Source: Alphaproteobacteria bacterium
GTDB lineage: Bacteria > Pseudomonadota > Alphaproteobacteria > Micavibrionales > UBA2020
Assembly: GCA_018971405.1 (NCBI GenBank)
Contig: JAGXAX010000095.1
Location: forward strand, 1-6,128
Direction of reading: 5' to 3'
Length of the DNA stretch: 6,128 bases
A model generated the notes under the pieces. The model ran no database searches and was not told the DNA's origin. It saw nothing but the letters and a program-made list of their open reading frames with translations. The translations under genes and the position numbers were made by a program. Numbering within the stretch: the first letter of the stretch is position 1; each line of letters opens with the position of its first letter. Shown here in pieces: positions 1 to 5,516 of the stretch.

Positions 1-385
1 TGAGGTCGCCGACGAGCTGCGAAGAGAGACCCGAAGAGCCAGCCGTTTCCAAAGTGTTAACGCTGGTCGTGTTATTCAGGTCGGTTTTCGCGGTGTTGGC
101 GATAGACGTCAGCTGGTGCACGAGAGACGTGATGCTCGTGATGCCCTGGTTGGTCGCCTGCAGGGTCTGAATGGCCTGACCCATGCCGTCCAGAAGGGCG
201 GAAAGGGAAGAAGCGCGGTTGCTCAGAGCCTGGGAAGCGAAATAGTTGACCGGGTTGTCCAGAGCGGAGTTGACTTTATTGCCGGTGGAGAGGGCGAGCT
301 GCGTGGTACCCAACTCAGACGCCGTATTCTGCAGGCTGAGAAGGTTGGCACGCATTGCCGATGTAAGGGTGATTGTACCTGACAT
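1..385 (-). CDS. Flagellin, N-terminal part (runs off the left edge)
   Basis: This is the filament subunit of the bacterial flagellum, exported by the flagellar type III apparatus and polymerised outside the cell. The reverse complement gives 128 codons from an ATG at 385 with no stop. It begins MSGTITLTSAMRANLLSLQN and carries the flagellin D0/D1 signature LSTGNKVNSALDNP at residues 32-45, followed by a long Ser/Thr/Ala/Leu helix region (about 46-105) with the heptad-like character of the coiled filament core. There is no cysteine and no signal peptide, as expected for flagellin. An AAGGA Shine-Dalgarno about nine bases upstream supports the start. The rest of the D1 domain, any variable domain and the C-terminal D0 helix lie outside the window. 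The gene is divergent from the glycosyltransferase at 729 and preceded by a CtrA-type box. Which flagellin paralogue this is cannot be told. Confidence 0.93.
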   Translation of the reverse strand, partial: MSGTITLTSAMRANLLSLQNTASELGTTQLALSTGNKVNSALDNPVNYFASQALSNRASSLSALLDGMGQAIQTLQATNQGITSITSLVHQLTSIANTAKTDLNNTTSVNTLETAGSSGLSSQLVGDL

Positions 386-439
386 AATGATGTTCCTTTT
401 TCTAAGGTTAGAATAAGACCGGAAATCCTGTCCCGATCA

Positions 440-468
440 TATTCTCATGCTATCATCAGGGCGGTTAA
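440..468 (-). promoter_or_regulatory. Candidate flagellin promoter
   Basis: On the minus strand TTAACC (468-463), part of the CtrA-type box, is followed after 17 bases by AGAATA (445-440), or after 18 by GAATAT. This would start transcription near 433 and leave a leader of roughly 48 bases. The -35 and -10 matches are mediocre, as is common when an activator such as CtrA overlaps the -35. No clear sigma-28 element was found in its place. The start point is a guess from spacing. Confidence 0.3.
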
Positions 469-480
469 TGGACGGTTAAC
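464..480. promoter_or_regulatory. CtrA-type binding box TTAA-N7-TTAAC
   Basis: Two TTAA half-sites (465-468 and 476-479) are separated by exactly seven bases, and the outer base on each side completes TTAAC on both strands. This matches the alphaproteobacterial CtrA response-regulator consensus in either orientation. The box sits about 80 bases upstream of the flagellin start codon, where it could overlap the -35 of the flagellin promoter, the usual place for CtrA activation. CtrA control of flagellar genes is well established in Caulobacter and common in other alphaproteobacteria. That this copy is bound is inferred. Confidence 0.7.
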
Positions 481-633
481 AGGCGGACGAACTGATTCAG
501 TATCGCTTTAACGAATTGATTTTCCAGATGGAATAGGCTTCATAAACCTTGCCGCGCGGCATGCGCCCGTCACCGGATTATTCGCCGAATCTGCGCCGCA
601 CGGACGGCAATTATACTAGCTCCATAATAGAGC

Positions 634-677
634 GCCTGCTTCATCCTTTATCTCGCAGCAGGCCTATGCAAGGATGA
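634..677 (+). repeat. Interlocking inverted repeats in the glycosyltransferase leader
   Basis: Two perfect inverted repeats are interleaved: GCCTGCT (634-640) with AGCAGGC (657-663), and TCATCCTT (641-648) with AAGGATGA (670-677). In RNA the order stem1-stem2-stem1'-stem2' is that of an H-type pseudoknot. Because stem 1 and stem 2 abut with no linker on the 5' side, fraying would be needed, and two mutually exclusive hairpins are the alternative. The element ends about 50 bases before the start codon at 729. Its role is unknown; regulation of the downstream gene is an inference from position. Confidence 0.45.
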
Positions 678-728
678 TATGCGGATCGTTTCAAGCATCT
701 TCCCCGCCGCACCGGAGAACTGATTTCC

Positions 729-1772
729 ATGACAAAACATCTTTTATCCATCGGGATGCCCTCCAACAGAAATCTGGCCTTGAGCGCGACGGCCATCCGC
801 AGCGCCCTCGATTATTGCCGGAATAACGGGCACCGGCTCGTCGTTTCCGACAATTCCGGCGATGCGGCGAAAGAAAAGGAATACGCCGCCGCGTTTCAGG
901 GCGACCACCTCTATATCAAAAGCCCGCCCTGCGGCGTGATCGAAAACTGGCAACGCGCCTTCGAAGCGACGGACGGCGAATTCGTCCTGATGATGGGAGA
1001 TGACGACAGCTTCTTCAGCTTCGGCCCGCAGCCGGATTTCGGACGGGTGGAAGACAGCATCGTCGCCATCAAGCCCGCCATCCTCGGCTATACGGAAGCC
1101 CACGGCATCCAGCGCATCGACAACAAGCCCGTTCTGGCGCGCCACGCGTCCGACCGCATCATGGAGAACCTGAAAAACGCCCAGGGCGCCAACCTCGGCT
1201 TCTTCAGCTTCTGGCGGCGGACGGTGCTGAAATCGATCATGGACCTGTGGCTGATCCATCACCCCACCAAGGGCGCCTATACCGACTGGGCGGCCATGAA
1301 CGGCCTCATCTCTTCCGGAAGCGCGATCATCAACCCTTCGGCGTGCTATTTCTACAACCTGCAAAACTGGTCGGGCACGCAGGACGAAATCGGCACGGAA
1401 GTGGACAGGCATTTCATCAACGCCGGTCTGCCCGCGGGGTCGGCCGCGTACCAAACCCTGTTTATCGGCATCGACTCCTTCATCTTCGTCGGCCGCAAGG
1501 ATTCGCCCTTGCCGCACAAGGAGCGCGAACAGGCCGCGACCACCTGCCTCAGTTTCTACCTGCAACATTACGTCAGGGCCGTTCCGGAGACATCGCCCCA
1601 TCCGAACGCGAAAGACATCGCCGCACTCTCCCAAAAGCTCGTCGGCAACAGCACCGTCACGGGGATATTCGACGCCCTGTCTGATGTCCTCGACGCCCTT
1701 CGCCCCGATCTCGGACGGGAATACCGCGACTATTACCAGCATGCCATCGGCAAACCGTGGGGAAATTTTTAG
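729..1772 (+). CDS. Family-2-like (GT-A) glycosyltransferase
   Basis: This is probably a nucleotide-sugar-dependent glycosyltransferase of the GT-A fold, cytosolic and 347 residues long. Visible motifs are the first beta strand with a family-2-like nucleotide-binding loop (LLSIGMPSNRN, residues 5-15), a second strand VVSDNSGD (38-45), the conserved region VIENWQRAFE (70-79) and the metal-binding DXD-type cluster GDDD (90-93) preceded by hydrophobic EFVLMM. TDW at 185-187 may supply the catalytic acid, as in related enzymes. No membrane segment or signal peptide is seen. The C-terminal 130 residues are not a domain I recognise. The start is supported by GGAG eleven bases upstream. It is divergent from flagellin and convergent with the small broken gene at 1811, so it appears to be monocistronic. 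Acceptor and donor are unknown; flagellin or a surface glycan is possible. Confidence 0.8.
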   Translation: MTKHLLSIGMPSNRNLALSATAIRSALDYCRNNGHRLVVSDNSGDAAKEKEYAAAFQGDHLYIKSPPCGVIENWQRAFEATDGEFVLMMGDDDSFFSFGPQPDFGRVEDSIVAIKPAILGYTEAHGIQRIDNKPVLARHASDRIMENLKNAQGANLGFFSFWRRTVLKSIMDLWLIHHPTKGAYTDWAAMNGLISSGSAIINPSACYFYNLQNWSGTQDEIGTEVDRHFINAGLPAGSAAYQTLFIGIDSFIFVGRKDSPLPHKEREQAATTCLSFYLQHYVRAVPETSPHPNAKDIAALSQKLVGNSTVTGIFDALSDVLDALRPDLGREYRDYYQHAIGKPWGNF

Positions 1773-1775
1773 AAA

Positions 1776-1806
1776 TCCGCCGCTATGCCCTTCACATTGA
1801 GGCGGA
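1776..1806. terminator. Possible weak bidirectional terminator
   Basis: TCCGCC (1776-1781) and GGCGGA (1801-1806) form a six-base inverted repeat with a 19-base loop, in the 38-base gap between two converging genes. On the minus strand it is followed by a T-rich stretch (ATTTCTAAAAATTT). The stem is short and the loop large, so it is at best a weak terminator. Confidence 0.3.
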
Positions 1807-1810
1807 AACT

Positions 1811-2170
1811 TCACATGCGAAACTGCCGCTTACCATCGGGCGGCTTGCGGCCGGTCAGACGCACCCTGACGTCGTCATCAAGCTCGTTCACCGGAAAAAA
1901 AGAAGTCGTGCCGGTGCACTCATCGTAAACGCGCAGGCTGTTCACGTCGTGGCTGATCCTGATGCGGCTGTTCGCATCCAGCGTCTTTGCCTCGCCCGCC
2001 AGAATGGCCACATCCCCTTCGCTGAGCCTGTTGAAAGGATCGACGGTTATGAAGGCGCGCCGCCAGAAATGATCCTACTTCTGCCCCGTCAGCAAAAAAA
2101 TCTTGTATTCGCCGGAAACGTAAAGCGTCTGGATACGCTCTTCAATAAATCCGTCCAGTCTTTTTGTCAT
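1811..2170 (-). pseudogene. Small gene of unknown function interrupted by an in-frame amber codon
   Basis: Reading leftward from an ATG at 2170 gives MTKRLDGFIEERIQTLYVSG and on to residue 31, then TAG at 2077-2075, then, in the same frame, 87 more residues (from DHFWRRAFITVDPF to GKRQFRM) ending at TGA 1813-1811. The full product would be 119 residues if the amber were a sense codon. Both halves look coding: the third codon positions are G/C-rich, the composition is soluble and mixed, and AGAGGA lies at good distance before the ATG. GTG at 2011 could restart translation but has a poorly spaced ribosome site. The frame is also open without a start codon for 38 codons upstream of 2170 (to a TAA at 2287-2285), the last 20 looking coding, so a longer ancestral gene is possible. 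I do not recognise the family. A nonsense mutation is the simplest explanation; amber readthrough or sequencing error are alternatives. Confidence 0.6.
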
Positions 2171-2342
2171 AACATAAATATCCTCTGCGAAAACTTCCGC
2201 CGACTCTTCAAGCAGCGCACTTGATAATTTGAACGTACAATAAGCATATATTTTACGTATTGTCAGTGTTGAATTAAAAATATATTATAAATCAAACAAT
2301 TAGTAAAAAACTGATTACCAACGACACTTACAACAGATGTAA
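2171..2342. other. AT-rich spacer between tRNA-Val and the broken gene
   Basis: Most of this spacer is strikingly AT-rich: from 2231 to 2340 only 28 of 110 bases are G or C, against a GC-rich surround. The first 60 bases (2171-2230) instead continue the reading frame of the small broken gene. Directly after the tRNA CCA end, on the minus strand, TTACA (2342-2338) and TGTAA (2332-2328) could form a five-base stem, with a run of six T only 17 bases later, so it is not a clean terminator. A perfect TATAAT lies at 2289-2284 on the minus strand but without a good -35. No integrase, insertion-sequence end or duplicated tRNA end is visible here. Confidence 0.6.
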
Positions 2343-2417
2343 TGGTGCGCGATGTAAGAATTGAACTTACTACCCCTGCTATGTCAAAGCAGTGCTCTAC
2401 CAATGAGCTAATCGCGC
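2343..2417 (-). tRNA. tRNA-Val (anticodon GAC)
   Basis: The reverse complement folds as a complete 75-base tRNA. It has a 7-bp acceptor stem (GCGCGAT with ATCGCGC), a D arm with GCTC/GAGC, an anticodon arm CTGCT-TTGACAT-AGCAG, a five-base variable loop, and a T arm GTAAG-TTCAATT-CTTAC. The discriminator is A and CCA is encoded in the DNA. The anticodon loop places GAC at positions 34-36, reading GUC (and GUU) valine codons. The gene lies downstream of, and on the same strand as, the ABC exporter gene, 62 bases from its stop, so read-through transcription is possible beside any promoter of its own. Confidence 0.96.
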
Positions 2418-2443
2418 AAATCCCGTCCGGAACAGGATGCACG

Positions 2444-2473
2444 TATTTAGCATAGAACATAAATCCCGCGCAA
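2444..2473 (-). promoter_or_regulatory. Weak candidate promoter for tRNA-Val
   Basis: On the minus strand TTGCGC (2473-2468) precedes TAAATA (2449-2444) with an 18-base spacer, about 27 bases before the tRNA 5' end. Both hexamers are poor matches to the housekeeping consensus. A small hairpin (ATCCTG with CGGGAT, 2438-2420) lies between it and the tRNA. This is a position-based guess. Confidence 0.2.
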
Positions 2474-2479
2474 GCCGTT

Positions 2480-4294
2480 TTAGGCGACAATAGCGGTCTC
2501 GGAGAGCCCGGAAACCTGCATCTCGTACAGCTTCTTGTAATGGGAGTCAGGCCGGGCGAGCAGGCTCTGGTGCGTGCCCTGCTCGACGATACGTCCTTGA
2601 TTAAAAACAATAATTCTGTCCGCCTGACGGATAGTCGAAAGGCGGTGGGCAATGGTGATGGTGGTGCGCCCTTCCATCAGTGCGGCCAGCGCCATCTGGA
2701 TGTAATGTTCGGAAACGGAATCGAGACTCGAGGTCGCCTCGTCGAGAATCAGGACCGGCGCGTCGGCGAGGATGGCGCGGGCGATCGCGACCCGCTGCCG
2801 CTCGCCGCCGGAAAGCTTCACCCCGCGCTCGCCGACCAGCGTGTCGTAGCCGAGCGGCAGCCCCATGATGAAGTCGTGCGCGTAGGCCTTCTTAGCCGCC
2901 GCGACGATCTGCTCCTGCGTCGCCTGCGGCGAGCCGTAGGCGATGTTGTCCGACAATGACCGGTGGAACAAAATCGGGTCCTGCGGCACGAGCGAAATCG
3001 CCTGCCGCAAAGACTCGAGCGTCACCTGCGCGATGTCCTGCCCGTCGATCAGGATGCGCCCGCCATTGAGGTTGTAGAGCCGCTGCAGCAGCTTGACGAA
3101 GGTGGATTTACCGCTGCCCGAAGGCCCGACCAGCGCAAGGCGCTCGCCCGCGGCGATGTCGATGCACAGGTCTTCGTATATCCTGTTGCCCTGCGCGGAA
3201 TAGCCGAAATCCACGTGTGCGAAAGAGATGAGGTCAGGGCGCCGCGTGCGGCCGACGACGAGCGGCTTCGCGCCCGCGGCGTCCACGACGTCGTCCTCCC
3301 GCATCCAGAAAACCACGGCGTCCTCCATGTCGCTCATCGAGCGCTGCAGGTGGTTGATGTGCATGCCGATGTCGCGCAAGTACCCGCCGATGATGAAGAA
3401 CGTGGTGATGACGACGACGATATCCCCCGGCGAGGCGCGGCCTTCGTGCCACAGCCAGATCGTCAACGCCAGCATCACGCCGTTCATGAAGATGCGCAGC
3501 AGCGTGCGCGCGCCGTCGGCGGCGAGCGCCGTCTGCCAGGCGATATTGGCTTTTTCCCGCCATACGGCGGCGACCTTGCCGAACAGGCTTTCTTCCCTTG
3601 TTTCCGCCCCGAAGGACTTGACCGTCGGGTTGCCGACGATGATGTCCGCCAGCGTCGCGCCCATTTTCGTGTCCTGCGCCGCCGAGGCGATGAAACGCGG
3701 CTTGAGGATTTTCACCGAGGCCCAGATGTTCAGGGCGCAATAAACGACGATGAGCGCCGCCGTCGCCGCGCCGACCAGCGGCAGCTTAGTGCAGAGCATG
3801 GCGGTGATGCTGATCACGATCGTCACGGCGGGCAGAAGCCCCATCAGAATCGTGTCCTCGAACTGGTCGAAGGCCCACATGCCGCGGGTGATCTTGCGCA
3901 CCGTTCCGCCGGCGAAGGTATTGGCGTGCCAGTCGGCGCTGAAGCGCTGCACCTTGCGCATGCCGTCGGTGACGATACGGTAAAGGTTGTGCACGGCGAA
4001 GCGGTTCCAGCAGAACATCGAGCCGGTGCGGAACGCCACGTTAAAAAGCGCGAGGACGATGAAACCGCGGAACGCCGCCCAGGCCTGCCGCAGCGCCGCC
4101 GCGTCGTGGGTGCCGTGGCGGCTCATGGCGTCAACTATGCGGCCGGTGTAAACCGGCACGATCGAATCCATCGTCACGGCAGCCATCATCAGCGCGGCGG
4201 CGGCGGCGCCAAGACGCAGGCCCTGTCTCCAGTAATGTGCGGCGAACCGCAGGACATCCCTGTAGCCCGCCGTGTTTTCCTTCACGGGCGTCAT
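2480..4294 (-). CDS. ABC exporter half-transporter (fused membrane and ATPase domains)
   Basis: This 604-residue protein has an N-terminal six-helix membrane domain (segments near residues 24-46, 74-96, 149-169, 171-193, 260-282 and 289-310) and a C-terminal ATPase domain. It is the usual length for MsbA-like exporters, which act as dimers in the inner membrane. All nucleotide-binding motifs are intact: A-loop Tyr365, Walker A GPSGSGKST (390-398), Q-loop Gln438, signature LSGGE (494-498), Walker B VLILDEA with Asp518 and Glu519, D-loop SLD and switch His550. GNPTVKSFGAE (221-231) is the typical intracellular-loop region of exporters. The substrate cannot be read from sequence; lipid, peptide or drug are all possible. 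The ATG at 4294 has no good Shine-Dalgarno, and the nearby upstream ATG runs into a stop, so initiation may be weak. It is divergent from the mla genes. Confidence 0.93.
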   Translation of the reverse strand: MTPVKENTAGYRDVLRFAAHYWRQGLRLGAAAAALMMAAVTMDSIVPVYTGRIVDAMSRHGTHDAAALRQAWAAFRGFIVLALFNVAFRTGSMFCWNRFAVHNLYRIVTDGMRKVQRFSADWHANTFAGGTVRKITRGMWAFDQFEDTILMGLLPAVTIVISITAMLCTKLPLVGAATAALIVVYCALNIWASVKILKPRFIASAAQDTKMGATLADIIVGNPTVKSFGAETREESLFGKVAAVWREKANIAWQTALAADGARTLLRIFMNGVMLALTIWLWHEGRASPGDIVVVITTFFIIGGYLRDIGMHINHLQRSMSDMEDAVVFWMREDDVVDAAGAKPLVVGRTRRPDLISFAHVDFGYSAQGNRIYEDLCIDIAAGERLALVGPSGSGKSTFVKLLQRLYNLNGGRILIDGQDIAQVTLESLRQAISLVPQDPILFHRSLSDNIAYGSPQATQEQIVAAAKKAYAHDFIMGLPLGYDTLVGERGVKLSGGERQRVAIARAILADAPVLILDEATSSLDSVSEHYIQMALAALMEGRTTITIAHRLSTIRQADRIIVFNQGRIVEQGTHQSLLARPDSHYKKLYEMQVSGLSETAIVA

Positions 4295-4303
4295 AATGAA
4301 ACC

Positions 4304-4313
4304 ATTTGCAAAT
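4304..4313. repeat. 10-base palindrome ATTTGCAAAT
   Basis: A perfect palindrome lies between the exporter start codon (4294) and its candidate -10 (4337-4342), inside the predicted leader of the exporter transcript. It could be an operator half or chance; nothing else in the window repeats it. Confidence 0.3.
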
Positions 4314-4336
4314 TCGGGTTAAGCGCGACCTTTCCC

Positions 4337-4365
4337 ACTATATATTTTCCGCCGCATTTTGTCTA
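4337..4365 (-). promoter_or_regulatory. Promoter of the ABC exporter gene
   Basis: On the minus strand TAGACA (4365-4360) and TATAGT (4342-4337) are separated by exactly 17 bases; each matches the housekeeping sigma-70 consensus at five of six positions. Transcription would start near 4330, giving a leader of about 36 bases before the ATG at 4294. Confidence 0.6.
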
Positions 4366-4369
4366 TAAT
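4364..4369 (+). promoter_or_regulatory. Candidate -10 box of the mla operon
   Basis: TATAAT matches the -10 consensus perfectly and would start transcription near 4376, about 19 bases before the ATG at 4395. The base run at the expected -35 position (4341-4346, TATATT) is poor, so an activator or a UP-like AT-rich element may be needed. The box overlaps the -35 of the leftward exporter promoter. Confidence 0.4.
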
Positions 4370-4394
4370 GGCGGTCGAAAACGGGGGCGCGGTG

Positions 4395-5516
4395 ATGCAA
4401 TATTGCAACATTCAGGACGAGGGCACGGCTGTCACGCTCCGCCTGCGGGGGCGCTGGACGATTTTCGCCCTGCCCGACATCGAAAAGGAACTGGCTGCCT
4501 TCCGTCCGCCGCGCGGCGCGCGCGTCATCATCGACGGCGAAGGGCTTACCGCCTTCGACACGGCCGCCGCCTGGTTTCTGAACGAGCTGGGCGTAGCCCT
4601 GAAACAATCCGCGGACGGCACGGACATGCGCCGCTTCAAGGATGCGCACGCGCGGGTCCTCGACAAGATCGCCCGCCTGCCGCGGGATGCGGCCGCACCG
4701 CCCCCCCGCGAAAACGCCCTGCGCGCCGCCGTCGCCGGCTTCGGCCGGCATATGACCGGGATCGGCGACGACCTGAAGGGCGGCATCGGCTTTCTCGGCG
4801 CGTTTCTCGTCGCGCTCGGGGCGCGCCTCCTCCGCCCGCAGCACCTGCGTCCGCAAAGCGTCGTCTTCCACATCAACGAGATCGGCGTCAAGGCCATGCC
4901 GATCATCGCGCTGATGGCCTTCTCCATCGCCTTCGTCACCGGCTATCAGGGCGCCTTCCAGCTGCAAAAATTCGGCGCCACCGTCTATACCATCAACCTC
5001 GTCGCGCTCTCCATCCTGCGCGAGATGGGCGTGCTCATCACCGCCATCATGGTGGCGGGGCGCTCCGGCTCGGCCTTCGCGGCGCAACTCGGCACGATGA
5101 AGCTCAACGAGGAGGTGGACGCGCTCGAAACCATGGGCGTGCCGCCGTTCGAGGTGCTGGTGCTGCCGCGGCTGATGGCCATCCTCGTCGCCCTGCCGCT
5201 GCTGACGGTGCTGGCGGACGGCGCGGGCCTGATCGGCGGCTACGTCTTTTCCGCGAGCTACCTCGGCTATTCCGGCCTGCAGTTCCTCGCCCGCCTGCAA
5301 AGCGCCACCGACATGCGCCAGTTCGCCGTCGGGCTCGTCAAGGCACCGGTCTTCGCGCTGCTGATCGGCCTCGTCGGCTGCATGCAGGGACTGCGCGCGC
5401 GCGGCTCGGCCGAAGACGTGGGGCGCAAGACCATCACCGCCGTCGTGCAATCGATTTTCCTCGTCATCGTCGCCGACGCCGTATTTTCGGTCATTTTCAC
5501 GAAGCTGGGGATCTGA
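4395..5516 (+). CDS. mlaE: MlaE-family lipid ABC transporter permease with N-terminal STAS domain
   Basis: This is the inner-membrane permease of an Mla-type ABC complex that moves phospholipids between inner and outer membrane. From the ATG at 4395 it has 373 residues. Residues 1-95 form a STAS-like domain (the role of separate MlaB in E. coli), with the DT pair at 55-56 matching the conserved STAS Asp-Thr site. Residues 115-373 form the MlaE domain with about five hydrophobic segments and the family hallmark AGRSGSAFAAQLGTMKLNEE (221-240) followed by VDALETMGV. GGGGG seven bases upstream favours 4395. Starts at 4359 (TTG) and 4368 (ATG) keep the frame but lack a ribosome site and overlap the candidate -10. 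The stop shares its A with the next gene's ATG, so translation is probably coupled. The fused STAS form is known in many proteobacteria. Confidence 0.92.
   Translation: MQYCNIQDEGTAVTLRLRGRWTIFALPDIEKELAAFRPPRGARVIIDGEGLTAFDTAAAWFLNELGVALKQSADGTDMRRFKDAHARVLDKIARLPRDAAAPPPRENALRAAVAGFGRHMTGIGDDLKGGIGFLGAFLVALGARLLRPQHLRPQSVVFHINEIGVKAMPIIALMAFSIAFVTGYQGAFQLQKFGATVYTINLVALSILREMGVLITAIMVAGRSGSAFAAQLGTMKLNEEVDALETMGVPPFEVLVLPRLMAILVALPLLTVLADGAGLIGGYVFSASYLGYSGLQFLARLQSATDMRQFAVGLVKAPVFALLIGLVGCMQGLRARGSAEDVGRKTITAVVQSIFLVIVADAVFSVIFTKLGI

Larger units (their letters stand above)
386..728. other. Divergent intergenic region, flagellin / glycosyltransferase
   Basis: No convincing protein gene is seen on either strand in these 343 bases. 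The flagellin-proximal part holds the flagellin Shine-Dalgarno, a candidate promoter and the CtrA-type box. The middle (about 541-610) is GC-rich and has small palindromes: the 10-base GCCGCGCGGC at 551-560 and the odd palindrome ATTCG-C-CGAAT at 580-590. TTGCCG (549-554) and CGGCAA (605-610) could close a large imperfect stem around them. Nearer the glycosyltransferase, TATACT (612-617) and CATAAT (623-628) resemble -10 boxes for a rightward transcript, but neither has a recognisable -35. The last part holds interlocking inverted repeats (634-677). No sigma-54 (GG-N10-GC) element stood out upstream of flagellin. Confidence 0.7.

Noticed and set aside
116..382. Plus-strand frame of 88 codons at the left end
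   Set aside because: It is the mirror of the flagellin N-terminus, which is clearly recognisable on the minus strand.
744..1814. Long minus-strand frame (356 codons) opposite the glycosyltransferase
   Set aside because: Its product is rich in Arg, Gly, Asp and Val with no recognisable motif, as expected for the mirror frame of a GC-rich gene; the + strand has clear glycosyltransferase motifs.
1757..2224. Plus-strand frame of 155 codons overlapping the end of the glycosyltransferase
   Set aside because: It overlaps the preceding gene, has no convincing ribosome site, and the minus strand over the same bases shows stronger coding character (G/C third positions, ribosome site) despite its amber codon.
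2343..2365. tRNA 3' end as an active integration site
   Set aside because: No second copy of the tRNA 3' segment and no integrase gene is visible in the window.
2263..2652. Minus-strand frame of 129 codons
   Set aside because: It runs straight through the tRNA-Val gene and into the exporter gene in the wrong frame.
4359..4394. Earlier starts (TTG 4359, ATG 4368) for the permease
   Set aside because: They overlap the candidate TATAAT box and lack a ribosome site; the ATG at 4395 has GGGGG at good spacing and begins right at the STAS domain.
4338..5450. Minus-strand frame of 370 codons opposite the permease
   Set aside because: The product is dominated by Arg, Asp, Gly, Ala and His with no membrane segment or motif; it mirrors the well-supported MlaE gene.
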